From positions 1,364,001 through 1,428,000 of the forward strand of contig OY760195.1 of NCBI GenBank assembly GCA_963663375.1: 64,000 nt of DNA. The letters run 5' to 3'. Positions 7,973 through 17,421 of the stretch are shown here, one piece after another. The DNA comes from JAYREN01 sp963663375. Lineage in GTDB: Bacteria; Acidobacteriota; Holophagae; Holophagales; Holophagaceae. The notes beneath the pieces were generated by a model. That model made no database searches, had not been told where the DNA came from, and was given only the letters and a program-made list of their open reading frames with translations. The position numbers and the translations under genes are program-made. Numbering within the stretch: the stretch's first letter is position 1; every line of letters starts with the position of its first letter.

Positions 7973-8815
7973 TCAGCGCCGCTGGGCCAGTGCCACCCCG
8001 CCCAGGGTGATCCCCATGGCCAGCATCATGCGCAATGTCAGCGGTTCCCCCAAAGCCAGCGACCCCAGTCCCACGGCCACCAGGGGCGTCAGCACGGCGT
8101 AGATGCCGAAGCGGCCCGGGGGCCATAGCCTCGAAAGGCCCGCGAAGGCTGCGTAGGCCGCCAGGGAGGGCACCGCTGCGAGATAGACCAACGCCCCCAG
8201 CACGGAACCTCCCACGGGCCCATGCACGAAGCCCGATCCCAGGGAGGCCAGGCCCCCGGCCACCAGTCCCGAGGCACCCATCTGAATGGCCAGCACCCCG
8301 AAGATGCCCCCCGCACTGGGGCGTTTCCGCTGCACCAGCGCGCCGATAGAGAAGGACAGAGTGGAACCCATCATCAACAGGAACCCCAGGGGATGCACGC
8401 GAATGCGGTCCCCGGGCAGCAGCAGCAGGGCCACGCCCACGAGTCCCAGACCTACACCCACCCACACCCGGCGGGGCATGACCTCGGTGCGGGAGGCCAG
8501 CAGCACGATCCACAGGCTGATGGTGGCATTGAGCAGCCCGGTCAGGCCGGTGCTCAGGTACTGCTGGGCGGCGGCGGTGAGGGTGTTGCCCGAGAGCACC
8601 AGCAGCAGCCCCAGACTGGCCTGCCACAACCACTCCGAGCGCGGCACGGGCGCCTCGCCCCGAGCCCGCGCCAACAACAGAGCCGCCCCTGCGGCCAGCA
8701 GGTTGCGCACCGAGACCAGCCCGAGCACCGTGAAGCCCTCCAGCCCCACGCGAATGCCGAGGAAGGTGGAACCCCACCCCACCACCACCACCGCGAAGAG
8801 AAACCAGGCCAGCAT
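7973..8815 (-). CDS. EamA/DMT-family transporter
   Basis: Inner-membrane exporter of the drug/metabolite transporter superfamily. The 280-residue product has ten predicted hydrophobic segments arranged as two five-helix EamA repeats. Each repeat starts with a typical motif (WGSTFLGIRVGLEGF in the first; SFSIGALVQRKRP at the start of the second). ATG 8815 is chosen because GGGAGG lies five bases upstream; the longer frame from 8923 has no good ribosome site and overlaps the divergent gene. The substrate cannot be told from sequence. It faces away from the NlpC/P60-like gene across 82 bp that must hold both promoters. Confidence 0.87.
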   Translation of the reverse strand: MLAWFLFAVVVVGWGSTFLGIRVGLEGFTVLGLVSVRNLLAAGAALLLARARGEAPVPRSEWLWQASLGLLLVLSGNTLTAAAQQYLSTGLTGLLNATISLWIVLLASRTEVMPRRVWVGVGLGLVGVALLLLPGDRIRVHPLGFLLMMGSTLSFSIGALVQRKRPSAGGIFGVLAIQMGASGLVAGGLASLGSGFVHGPVGGSVLGALVYLAAVPSLAAYAAFAGLSRLWPPGRFGIYAVLTPLVAVGLGSLALGEPLTLRMMLAMGITLGGVALAQRR

Positions 8816-8897
8816 CAACGCCTCCCACGGGCCGGGCCCAGCAGCCATCCTACCGCCGGTCCCCCGCCGGGGTATCTTGGGAGGCTCGAGTGCCGCC

Positions 8898-9617
8898 GTG
8901 AAAAACCCTTGGCCAGCCTTCATAATCTACGCCCTCCTCCCGGGCGTCGAGCCCGTGGCTCGGCTCCAGCCGCTGATGGGGATTCCCTACGTGATCGATG
9001 GGGTCGAGGATGCGCACGGGCGCTTCGTGCGGTTTTCTGAACCGGACCAGCCCCTGCCCCGCCCAGGGCTGAACTGCTCGGGATTCCTGGTGGCGGCCAG
9101 TCGGCGACTCCTGGACTTTCGGGGCAGCCTGGAGAGCGCCACCCGGGATCGGCAAGGCGACAGCGGCGAGGGCGCTGCCCGGGGCCGGGATTGGGACTTC
9201 GGCCTGGATCTCATCCTGAATCTCAGCGAGGGGCGCCCGCGCAGGCAGATGTTCCCGGAAGGGCCCCGCCCCCTGCCCGCGATCCCGAGCCCGGAGGACC
9301 GGGGCTTCCTCCTCGGAGAACCCGCCACCTGGAAGGCCCTCGCGCCTCACCTGCGAACGGAGGCGGTCTATCTGGCCAGTCTCAGTTGGGTGAAGGCGGG
9401 TCGCCCGGCCCACCACCACGTGGCGGTGCTTCTGAAGGATGCCCAGGGGCGCAGCTGGTTCTACCACACCCTGCCCCAGGGCCGCGTCCACAGGCTCTCT
9501 CTGGATACGGAGACAGGCCTCGAACGGCTCCAGGGGATGTTCAGCGTCACGCAGCGGATGTTCCTGCTGGAAGTCGATCCGCCCTCCGCCATGGAAGGTG
9601 CCCCGGTCCAACGGTAG
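8898..9617 (+). CDS. NlpC/P60-like or related cysteine-hydrolase-fold protein
   Basis: A 239-residue protein with no confident family match. It has the look of a papain-like NlpC/P60 fold: GLNCSGFLVAASRRLL places a cysteine (C60) at the start of a helix, as in the DCSGF motif. A later AHHHVAVLLKDAQGRSWFYH supplies candidate histidines (172-174, 190) on predicted beta strands. The N-terminus is mildly hydrophobic (AFIIYALLPGV), so export is possible. The GTG at 8898 fits the divergent promoter region, but its ribosome site is weak and the start is uncertain. A role in cell-wall or amide hydrolysis is only a guess. Confidence 0.55.
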   Translation: MKNPWPAFIIYALLPGVEPVARLQPLMGIPYVIDGVEDAHGRFVRFSEPDQPLPRPGLNCSGFLVAASRRLLDFRGSLESATRDRQGDSGEGAARGRDWDFGLDLILNLSEGRPRRQMFPEGPRPLPAIPSPEDRGFLLGEPATWKALAPHLRTEAVYLASLSWVKAGRPAHHHVAVLLKDAQGRSWFYHTLPQGRVHRLSLDTETGLERLQGMFSVTQRMFLLEVDPPSAMEGAPVQR

Positions 9618-9688
9618 ACTGGATAATTCGCCATTCGGGGTGTTCTAGCTGCACGCTCCACCTCTCGAACTTCTTGATCGGAATTCCC

Positions 9689-12307
9689 ATGCGTGAGATG
9701 GACAAGGCCTTTGACTTCAGAACGGCGCAGACGCGCTGGTACCAGACCTGGGAGACGGCCAAGATCTTCGAGGCCCAGCCCAAGAGCGACAAGAAACCCT
9801 GGTCCATCGTGATCCCGCCGCCCAACATCACGGGCAACCTGCACATGGGCCATGCCCTGGTCTTCACGCTCCACGATGTGCTCACGCGCTTCAAGCGGGC
9901 CCAGGGCTTCGACGCCCTGTGGGTGCCCGGCGTGGACCACGCGGGCATCGCCACCCAGATGGTGGTGGAGCGCCAGCTCAAGGCCGAAACGGGCCAGACC
10001 CGCCACGATCTCACCCGCGAGCAGTTCCTCGAAAAGCTTTGGAGCTGGAAGGAGCAGAACCAGGGCGCCATCGAGAACCAGCTGCGCCGCATGGGCGCCA
10101 GCGTGGACTGGAGCCGCAAGCGCTTCACCATGGATCCCGACCTCAACAAGGCCGTGCGCAAGGTCTTCGTGGAGGCCTACAAGGAGGGCCGCATCTACAG
10201 GGGCCCCCGCATGATCCAGTGGGATCCGGCGAGCCAGACGGCCCTCAGCGACCTCGAAGTGAAATACGTGGAGAAGCAGGGCAAGCTCTGGCACCTGCGC
10301 TATCCCTTCGCGGACGGCAGCGGCTACCTGGTGGTGGCCACCACGCGGCCCGAGACCATGCTGGGCGACACCGGCGTGGCCGTGCATCCCGAGGATGAGC
10401 GCTACCAGCACCTCCTGGGCAAGACCGTGAAGCTGCCCCTCACCGACCGTGAGATCCCCGTGGTGGCGGACGCCTTCGTGGACCCCAAGTTCGGCACGGG
10501 CTGTGTGAAGCTCACGCCCGCCCACGATCCCAATGACCATGCCGCAGGCAAGCGCCTGGATCTCCAGAGCATCACCGTCATCGGCTTCGACGCCAAGATG
10601 ACCCTGGCCGCGGGCGACAAATACGCGGGCATGGATCGCTTCGAGTGCCGCAAGGCGGTGCTGGCGGACCTGGAGGCCCAGGACCTCATCGAGAAGATCG
10701 AGGACTACACCCACCAGGTGTCCGTCTCCGACCGCAGCGGTGCCGTGCTGGAACCCCTGGTGTCGGAGCAGTGGTTCATGGACGTCAAGGAGGCCGCGGA
10801 ATCCAGCCTGGAGGCCGTGCGCACGGGCATGATCCGCTTCACCCCCCAGCACTGGGAGAACGTCTGGGAACACTGGCTCACCAACATTCAGGACTGGTGC
10901 ATCTCGCGGCAGCTCGTCTGGGGCCACCGCATCCCCGCCTATACGTGCAAGAACTGCAACCACCTGGCGGTGGAAGTGGAGATGCCGGCCATGTGCCCCC
11001 AGTGCGGGGGCCACGCCTTCGAGCAGGATCCCGACACCCTCGATACGTGGTTCTCGTCGGCCCTGTGGCCCTTCAGCGTCTTCGGCTGGCCCGAGGAAAC
11101 GGAGGATCTCAAGCGCTACTACCCCACGGATGTGCTCATCACCGGCTACGACATCCTGTTCTTCTGGGTGGCGCGCATGGTGATGGCGGGGCTCACCCAA
11201 ATGGAGGACGTCCCCTTCCGCCAGGTCTACTTCAACGCCCTGGTGCGGGACGCCCATGGACAGAAGATGTCCAAGACCAAGGGCAACGTGGTGGATCCCG
11301 TACTCACCATGGAGGAATACGGCACCGATGCGCTGCGCTTCTCCCTGGCCATCATGGCGGCCCCGGGCACGGACATCGCACTCTCGGACAGTCGCCTGGA
11401 AGACAGCCGCAACTTCTGCAACAAGCTCTGGAACGCCGCCCGTTTCGTACAGATGAACCTGGGCGAGGGTGTGACGCTCTCCCTCACCCCAGAAATGGGG
11501 GAAGCCGAATTCTGGATGGCCCGACGCCTGAAGGAGGACCTCACGCGGGTGACGGAGGCCATCGAGACTTTCCGGTTCCACGAGGCCGCCGAGATCCTCT
11601 ACCACCTGGTATGGGACGACTTCTGCGCCACCTACATCGAACTGGCCAAGGTGACGTTGCAGAACGGCACTCCAGCCCAGAAGGCCGCCATCCTGCACTT
11701 CCTGGACATCCTGCTCCGGGCCCTCCATCCCTTCGTGCCCTTCCTCACAGAAGAGATCCACGAGGCGGTGCTGCTGGGCCGTCTGTCCGAGGGCGAACCC
11801 GAACTGCTGGCCGCCCGCAGTTGGCCCCTGGACCACCCCATGCTGGCCCGGGAAGGCGGATCGCCCGAACTGGTGCCCCTGCTCCAGGAAGTGCTCAGCA
11901 ACCTGCGCCGCCTTAAGAAAGACAATGGCATCGACGATGCGAAGCGCGTGATCGCCTTCTGCACGGTGAAGGAGCTGGCACCTTTCGGTGAGGCTTTGAA
12001 AAGCCTGGCCCGACTGGAGAGTCTCACCTTCACCGACGACGATCTCTCCGGCCCCACCCGCGCGGTCGCCGTGGTGACGGGTGGCACGACGGCGCTGGAG
12101 CTGGCGGGCGTCAAGGATCTCGCCGCCGAGAAGGCCAAGCTCGAAAAGGAGCGGGACAAGCTCGAAAAGGAGCTGGAAGGCCTGCGGAGCCGCCTGAACA
12201 ACGAAGGCTTCCTGGCCAAGGCCCCCGCCGAGGCCGTGGAGGCCCAGCGTACCCAGGCCGCCGAGAAGGAAGCCCGCCTGGCCCAGGTGCTCACCCTCCT
12301 GGGCTGA
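9689..12307 (+). CDS. valS: valyl-tRNA synthetase
   Basis: Charges tRNA-Val in the cytoplasm. The 872-residue protein is class Ia: the HIGH motif appears as HMGH (residues 52-55) within PPNITGNLHMGHAL, and KMSKT is at 526-530. Between them are the CP1 editing domain (TTRPETMLGDTGVAVHP, GTGCVKLTPAHDPND) and a zinc-type insertion (CKNCNHLAVEVEMPAMCPQC). The C-terminal 65 residues form the coiled-coil arm usual for ValRS (KAKLEKERDKLEKELEGLRS). The start ATG is at 9689; a frame extending far upstream overlaps the previous gene and is rejected. Confidence 0.98.
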   Translation: MREMDKAFDFRTAQTRWYQTWETAKIFEAQPKSDKKPWSIVIPPPNITGNLHMGHALVFTLHDVLTRFKRAQGFDALWVPGVDHAGIATQMVVERQLKAETGQTRHDLTREQFLEKLWSWKEQNQGAIENQLRRMGASVDWSRKRFTMDPDLNKAVRKVFVEAYKEGRIYRGPRMIQWDPASQTALSDLEVKYVEKQGKLWHLRYPFADGSGYLVVATTRPETMLGDTGVAVHPEDERYQHLLGKTVKLPLTDREIPVVADAFVDPKFGTGCVKLTPAHDPNDHAAGKRLDLQSITVIGFDAKMTLAAGDKYAGMDRFECRKAVLADLEAQDLIEKIEDYTHQVSVSDRSGAVLEPLVSEQWFMDVKEAAESSLEAVRTGMIRFTPQHWENVWEHWLTNIQDWCISRQLVWGHRIPAYTCKNCNHLAVEVEMPAMCPQCGGHAFEQDPDTLDTWFSSALWPFSVFGWPEETEDLKRYYPTDVLITGYDILFFWVARMVMAGLTQMEDVPFRQVYFNALVRDAHGQKMSKTKGNVVDPVLTMEEYGTDALRFSLAIMAAPGTDIALSDSRLEDSRNFCNKLWNAARFVQMNLGEGVTLSLTPEMGEAEFWMARRLKEDLTRVTEAIETFRFHEAAEILYHLVWDDFCATYIELAKVTLQNGTPAQKAAILHFLDILLRALHPFVPFLTEEIHEAVLLGRLSEGEPELLAARSWPLDHPMLAREGGSPELVPLLQEVLSNLRRLKKDNGIDDAKRVIAFCTVKELAPFGEALKSLARLESLTFTDDDLSGPTRAVAVVTGGTTALELAGVKDLAAEKAKLEKERDKLEKELEGLRSRLNNEGFLAKAPAEAVEAQRTQAAEKEARLAQVLTLLG

Positions 12308-12463
12308 CCGATGAGACAGCCCATCAGAGGTTTGGTGCAGCTGGAGGTGTCCCCCGAGACGCCTGGGCAGGACTAAGAAAATAGCTTCAGATTTTCAAGC
12401 TTTGTCACATTGAGGCCGAAGGATTCTTTCGGATTCCTTTCTGGGAAGCCATTGGAGGTTGTC

Positions 12464-14644
12464 ATGGCCCAATCCCGCGCTTCGATCGGCCTCGCCCTTT
12501 TTGCGGTGATCGCCTCTCCCCACCTAACCGCCCAGGCGCCGCCACCCTCCATGGAGGACGAACTCCTCGCCCTGCTCAACACACCCGTCCAGGGGGCCTC
12601 CAAGCGGGAACAGCGGCTCATCGACAGCCCCCAGGCCATCGAGCTGATCACCGGGGACGAGCTGCGTCAGATGGGCATCTATCGCATTCAAGACGCGCTC
12701 AAGTTGATGACCAGCGTGGACCTGCTCGAGGCCGACAACGGCTACAGCGTGGTCGGCCTGCGGGGTGTGATGCAGGAGGGCCAACCCCGCACGATCCAGG
12801 TGCTGATCGACGGCGTGCCTCAGTTCAGCGCCATCGGCGCCACCATCGATATCTCCAACCTGCCGGTGCCCATCGACCTCATCGACAAGATCGAAGTGGT
12901 GCGCGGCCCCAGCTCCACCCTGTACGGCGCCAACGCCGTGACCGGGGTCATCGCCATCACCACGCGCCGCCCAGGGAAAGGACTCACGGCCTCCGCCCGG
13001 GCCTCCCTCGCCGACAAGCGCACCAGCCGAGGGGCCCTCTCGTTGCTCCTGGGTGATGGGAAGTGGGGCGTATCCGCGGGCTACCAGGGCTACTCCATGG
13101 GCGCCAGCGGCTTCGATACCCATAACCTGGGACGTCCGACCAGTCTGCTTTCCTATCGCGACCAGCCTTCCAGTCCTAACCCTTCCGCCAATCCATGGAT
13201 TGGCTCAGATGCGGGACACGGTTCCCAGGCCATGGCCCGAGGCCAGTACACCGCCAAGGACACCTCGATCTGGATCAGCGCAGGGCGGTCGGACAAGTGG
13301 TACGGCCCGGAAAGCTATTTCAGCTATCGCACCGCAGCTCGCACTACCCTGCTCGCGGGCTGGCGGCAGGCCTGGGCCGAGGGTTTCTCCACGGAGTTGC
13401 GTATCCACCAGTTCAAGAGCGAGAACCATCTGAGTGCCAGTCCCTACCTGGCGGCGGCCTTCGAGGATCCTGGATTCCTGAGTGACTACAACTGGGCCGA
13501 AGTAAAAACGACCCAGGCCGAACTCCAGGCGAACTGGACCCTGACCCAGGACTTCTTCCTTGTCTTCGGAGCGGACACCCGCAAGATCGAAACCGGCAGA
13601 GCCCGTTTTGTCGGTCTCGCCAATGGGGCCAAGGAGACTGCCAGCGGAGGCTTTGCGGCCTTGGACTGGAAGGCCCTACCTACCTTCTCGGTTTCCCTGG
13701 GCCTGCGCGCCGAGAACGAGAGCCTGGGCGGCAGCCGTACGTCTCCCCGCCTGGCCCTGGTTTGGAACCCCACCCCTTCCAGTGCCGTGCGAGCCGGGTA
13801 CTACACCAGCACCCGGAGCCCCCAGATCCTGGAGCAGCGGTTGGATGTCTCTCTCTTCTCTGGGATGTTCTTCCCGGTCCTCAACAATCCCCTGCCGCCC
13901 AATATCCCTGTCTACTCCCAGCTCGTGCCTAATGCGGCTCTCAAGCCGGAGAAGACCACTAATATCGAGCTGGGCTATCGTCAGGCCTTCGGCCCCCTCA
14001 CCGTGGATCTCACGGTCTACCAGATGAAGTTCAGCGAGCTCATCACCCAGGTGGCCCTTGCTCCCGTGATGCAGCCCGGCGTCACCGTTCCCCCCCTGCC
14101 GCCGCCCTTTACGGGCACGAGTTATGCCGCCCGTCTCAATCTCCCCAAGATCTTCCAGAACGCCGGGGATGCCACGAACACCGGGGCCGAACTGGCCGTC
14201 ACCTGGGTCATCCAGAGGGGCTGGAGCGCCGGGGCCAACATGACCCTGCTCTCCTTCACCAAGGACCAGCGCCCCGCCTACGACTCGACACAGCATCCCT
14301 TCGTCTCGACGGATGAGTTCGCCTATACCGTGAGGAAGAAGGGCAATGTCTGGCTGCGGGTGCAGGAAGGTAGGTTCACAGGCTTCCTGGCGATCCAGGC
14401 CGTGGGCAGCACCATGGCCGAGGCCCTCTCTGTCTCCGCCGCCCCCGCCTTCGAGCCTCGGGATCGATTCATCCAGTGGCATGCCAACGCCGCCTACGAG
14501 GTTTGGCCGGGCCTGTCCCTGGGGGCCTACGTGCGCAACGGCGCCAAGGAATTCACCCTCCAGGGCGCCACCGGCCCCGAGCGCCTGACGCCCTACCAGG
14601 CCATGCGCCGGGAGATGGGCGGTACCGTGAGCTACCGGTTCTGA
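12464..14644 (+). CDS. TonB-dependent outer-membrane receptor
   Basis: Energy-coupled outer-membrane receptor of 726 residues. It has a signal peptide (ending ASPHLTAQ), a plug domain (about 45-185, with SPQAIELITGDELRQMGI, IQVLIDGVPQ and IEVVRGPSSTLYGANAVTGVIAI) and a 22-strand barrel ending in the terminal aromatic TVSYRF. There is no carboxypeptidase-like N-terminal extension. GGAGG sits at good distance from ATG 12464. The ligand is unknown; neighbours (valS, a hemerythrin) give no clue. The plug motifs resemble colicin I/siderophore-type receptors. Confidence 0.93.
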   Translation: MAQSRASIGLALFAVIASPHLTAQAPPPSMEDELLALLNTPVQGASKREQRLIDSPQAIELITGDELRQMGIYRIQDALKLMTSVDLLEADNGYSVVGLRGVMQEGQPRTIQVLIDGVPQFSAIGATIDISNLPVPIDLIDKIEVVRGPSSTLYGANAVTGVIAITTRRPGKGLTASARASLADKRTSRGALSLLLGDGKWGVSAGYQGYSMGASGFDTHNLGRPTSLLSYRDQPSSPNPSANPWIGSDAGHGSQAMARGQYTAKDTSIWISAGRSDKWYGPESYFSYRTAARTTLLAGWRQAWAEGFSTELRIHQFKSENHLSASPYLAAAFEDPGFLSDYNWAEVKTTQAELQANWTLTQDFFLVFGADTRKIETGRARFVGLANGAKETASGGFAALDWKALPTFSVSLGLRAENESLGGSRTSPRLALVWNPTPSSAVRAGYYTSTRSPQILEQRLDVSLFSGMFFPVLNNPLPPNIPVYSQLVPNAALKPEKTTNIELGYRQAFGPLTVDLTVYQMKFSELITQVALAPVMQPGVTVPPLPPPFTGTSYAARLNLPKIFQNAGDATNTGAELAVTWVIQRGWSAGANMTLLSFTKDQRPAYDSTQHPFVSTDEFAYTVRKKGNVWLRVQEGRFTGFLAIQAVGSTMAEALSVSAAPAFEPRDRFIQWHANAAYEVWPGLSLGAYVRNGAKEFTLQGATGPERLTPYQAMRREMGGTVSYRF

Positions 14645-14715
14645 TTCAGGCGCGGCTTTCCAGGGTGGGCGCTCCGCGGGCCTGCTAAATTAGCTGGGTG
14701 CTCCGGAGTGCCTCC

Positions 14716-15123
14716 ATGGAATTTGTTGAGTGGACCGAAAAATACAGCACCGGCAATCCGCTGGTGGATGCCTATCACCACATCTTCTTCCAGATGGTGC
14801 AGGAATTTGCCGCCAGCCTGAAGGCGGAAGACCCGGCGCCCATGACTGATCGCGTGGCCTTTCTGGTGGACTACACCTTCATGCACTTCGACTCTGAGGA
14901 GCGCCTGATGGAGCGGGCGGGCTACCCCGATCTCGAGAGCCACCGCGAGGTACACGCCCGTTTCAAGGAACGGGTGAGGGCCATCCACCAGCAGTTCCTG
15001 GAAAACCCCGACACCCTCAAGGCCGAAGAAGTTCTCGCCTTGGTGCAGGAGTGGTTCGCCCACCACATCCTGGGCGAGGATCTGCGCTTCAAGCCCTGGG
15101 TGCTGGTGACCAAGGGTCACTAA
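14716..15123 (+). CDS. bacteriohemerythrin
   Basis: Soluble di-iron oxygen-binding protein of 135 residues, standard length for a single-domain bacteriohemerythrin. All iron ligands are visible: H21 in DAYHHIFF, H57 and E61 in HFDSEE, H76 and H80 in HREVH, H117 and D122 in HHILGED. In microaerophiles and anaerobes such proteins bind or sense oxygen. The gene stands alone, 71 bp after the TonB receptor, and is followed by a strong hairpin. Confidence 0.95.
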   Translation: MEFVEWTEKYSTGNPLVDAYHHIFFQMVQEFAASLKAEDPAPMTDRVAFLVDYTFMHFDSEERLMERAGYPDLESHREVHARFKERVRAIHQQFLENPDTLKAEEVLALVQEWFAHHILGEDLRFKPWVLVTKGH

Positions 15124-15138
15124 GGCGGCGGTCTTTTG

Positions 15139-15183
15139 CATTCGTGAAAATCGCGGGTTCTGGACCCGCGATTTTCATGAATG
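15139..15183 (+). terminator. 20-bp stem hairpin after the hemerythrin gene
   Basis: Arms of 20 bp with a single mismatch (left from 15139, right ending 15183) enclose a TCTGG loop. The inner 14 bp are perfect. There is no clear T-tract on either side, so it may act as a processing or weak terminator structure rather than a classical Rho-independent terminator. Confidence 0.6.
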
Positions 15184-15232
15184 GGGGAAAGCCTCGTCTT
15201 ACAATGGATGCCGACCCTTCCGCGAGGTTTCC

Positions 15233-17323
15233 ATGCAACTCTTCGGCACCGCCGCCCTCATCATCGCTTCCATGACCTGCCCTGCCCTCTCGGCCCAGAC
15301 CGCGCCCACCCAAAGGACCGCCAAGGTGGACCTGGGTGCCTCGCTCTCCCGCCTGGAAGGCGAACTGGTCGCCAAACACGGCGAGGGCCAGCGCGGGCGT
15401 GTGCAGCGGGGGCTCAAGCAAGCCGCGGCCTTCTGGCGCACCGAGGACGGCACGGCCACCGATTTCGAGGCCTTCGTCCGCACCCACTTCGCCGGGGACG
15501 CCAAGGCCCTGGACGGCCTCTTCCAGCGCCTGGAATTCGCCCTGGAGAGCCTCAACGGGCACATGGCGGAGATCGGCCGGGACCTGCGCTGGCACTCGGA
15601 TCTGGATCTCGGCCCCATGCTGCCCGTGGACGAGATCATCTCCGGCTACGATGCCAGCGCTCACTTCATCGATGACGCCTTCGCCAACAAGCTGGCCTTC
15701 ACGGTGCTGCTGAATTTCCCCATGTCCACCCTGGACGAACGCCTGAAGCAGGGCGAGCAGTGGACCCGCCGCCAGTGGGCCGAGGCCCGGCTCGTGGATT
15801 TCTTCGCCAAGCGCGTTCCCGCCGAAGTGAACCTCGCCATCGCCGATGCCGCGGGCCAGTCCGACCGCTACATCGCCTCCTACAACATCTGGATGCACCA
15901 CCTGGTGAACGACAAGGGCCAGCGCCTCTTCGAGCCCAAGAAGCGACTGCTCTCCCACTGGAACCTCCGCGACGAACTCAAGAGCCGCTACGCCGAAGGC
16001 AAGGGCGGCCTGGAACGCCAGCGCATGATCCAAAAGGTGATGGAGCGCATCGTGACGCAGACCATTCCCGCCGCCGTCATCGATAGCCCCTTCCTGGACT
16101 GGAATCCCTACACCAACGACGTGAAGGCTGCGGTGGTGAAGGACAGTGATGCCGCCGCCCCCGCGGATCTGAAGGCCAGCAACAGCCCCGAGCCCGACAC
16201 ACGCTACAAGGTGCTGCTGGACTGTTTCAAGGCCGTGAGGAAAGCCGATCCTTACAGCCCCACGGCTCCCACCCACATCGCCCGCAGCTTTGAGGAAGGC
16301 CGCCAGATTCCCGAGGCCCGGGTGAAGAAGATGCTGGAGGATGTCTGCGCCAGCCCGCTGCTAAAGGAGGTCGCCAAGGTCATCGAGAAGCGCCTGGGCC
16401 GCAAGCTGGAGCCCTTCGATATCTGGTTCAACGGCTTCCGCCCCGGCGCGGGCCTCGACGAGGCCAAACTGGATGCCCTCACCCGCGCCAAGTATCCCAA
16501 TGCGGCCGCCTACAAGCAGGACATGCCCAATCTCCTGAAGGGCCTGGGCTTCAGCCCCGAGCGCGCGGAATGGCTGGCCAGCCGCATCGAGGTGGATCCC
16601 GCCCGGGGCTCCGGGCACGCCATGGGCGCCGCGCGCAAGGGCGACAACGCGCACCTGCGCACCCGCGTAGGCAAGGACGGCATGGACTACAAGGCCTTCA
16701 ACATCGCTGTGCATGAGATGGGTCATAACGTCGAGCAGACCTTCTCGTTGAACAAGGTGGATCACTGGCTGCTCAACGGCGTGCCCAACACCGCCTTCAC
16801 GGAAGCCATCGCCTTCGTCTTCCAGGCCCAGGATCTCAAGCTCCTCGGCCAGCCCGCCCCCGATGCCAAGGCCCTGGCCGAGAAGACCCTCAACGATTTC
16901 TGGATGACCTACGAGATCGCAGGCGTGGGCCTGGTGGACACCGCCGTGTGGCACTGGATGTACGAGCACCCCGAGGCCACTCCCGCCCAACTCAAGGAGG
17001 CCACCCTCCAGGTCTCAAAAGACGTGTGGAACCGCTACTACGCCCCCGTGCTGGGCCAGAAGGACTGCGTGCTGCTGGGCATCTACAGCCACATGATCCA
17101 CAGCTTCCTCTACCTGCCCGACTACCCCATCGGCCACATGATCGCCTTCCAGATCGAGCACCAGATCGAGAAGACCGGCAAGCTCGGCGAAGAAGTGGAG
17201 CGCATGACCACCCTGGGCCGCATCGCCCCCGACCTGTGGATGATGAAGGCCACCGGCAAGCCCGTGGGGCCCGAGGCCCTGCTGGAGGCGACGGAGAAGG
17301 CGCTGAAGGTAATCCTGAAGTAG
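15233..17323 (+). CDS. secreted zinc metallopeptidase (gluzincin type)
   Basis: A 696-residue protein with a signal peptide (MQLFGTAALIIASMTCPALSAQ). HEMGH at residues 494-498 is followed 26 residues later by a glutamate (E524 in AFTEAIAF), the HExxH...E layout of gluzincins. The long helical N-terminal part and the position of HExxH late in the chain recall M3/M2-type oligopeptidases, but I do not recognise a named family. It would act in the periplasm on peptides or unfolded protein, matching the S46 peptidase array further on. The gene stands alone between two hairpins. Confidence 0.8.
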   Translation: MQLFGTAALIIASMTCPALSAQTAPTQRTAKVDLGASLSRLEGELVAKHGEGQRGRVQRGLKQAAAFWRTEDGTATDFEAFVRTHFAGDAKALDGLFQRLEFALESLNGHMAEIGRDLRWHSDLDLGPMLPVDEIISGYDASAHFIDDAFANKLAFTVLLNFPMSTLDERLKQGEQWTRRQWAEARLVDFFAKRVPAEVNLAIADAAGQSDRYIASYNIWMHHLVNDKGQRLFEPKKRLLSHWNLRDELKSRYAEGKGGLERQRMIQKVMERIVTQTIPAAVIDSPFLDWNPYTNDVKAAVVKDSDAAAPADLKASNSPEPDTRYKVLLDCFKAVRKADPYSPTAPTHIARSFEEGRQIPEARVKKMLEDVCASPLLKEVAKVIEKRLGRKLEPFDIWFNGFRPGAGLDEAKLDALTRAKYPNAAAYKQDMPNLLKGLGFSPERAEWLASRIEVDPARGSGHAMGAARKGDNAHLRTRVGKDGMDYKAFNIAVHEMGHNVEQTFSLNKVDHWLLNGVPNTAFTEAIAFVFQAQDLKLLGQPAPDAKALAEKTLNDFWMTYEIAGVGLVDTAVWHWMYEHPEATPAQLKEATLQVSKDVWNRYYAPVLGQKDCVLLGIYSHMIHSFLYLPDYPIGHMIAFQIEHQIEKTGKLGEEVERMTTLGRIAPDLWMMKATGKPVGPEALLEATEKALKVILK

Positions 17324-17334
17324 AGTCGGAACCT

Positions 17335-17374
17335 ATAACGAGAGAAGGGGCCGCGGGGCCCCTTCTCTCGTTAT
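17335..17374 (+). terminator. perfect 18-bp terminator hairpin
   Basis: ATAACGAGAGAAGGGGCC pairs perfectly with GGCCCCTTCTCTCGTTAT across a GCGG loop, 11 bp after the metallopeptidase stop. The A/T-rich ends allow it to serve the convergent gene as well, so it is probably bidirectional. Confidence 0.85.
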
Positions 17375-17421
17375 GGTTTCGAATCGCTCCGCCCCTGGAG
17401 CCCGTCTTTGCCTCGCAGCAG

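Noticed and set aside
8286..8897. Long N-terminal extension of the NlpC/P60-like gene
   Set aside because: It overlaps the EamA gene antisense and has Ser/Arg/Pro-rich shadow composition. The protein-like sequence begins near 8898.
9461..11836. A 791-codon antisense frame over valS
   Set aside because: It has the same composition artefact. valS on the other strand is complete with HIGH and KMSKS motifs.
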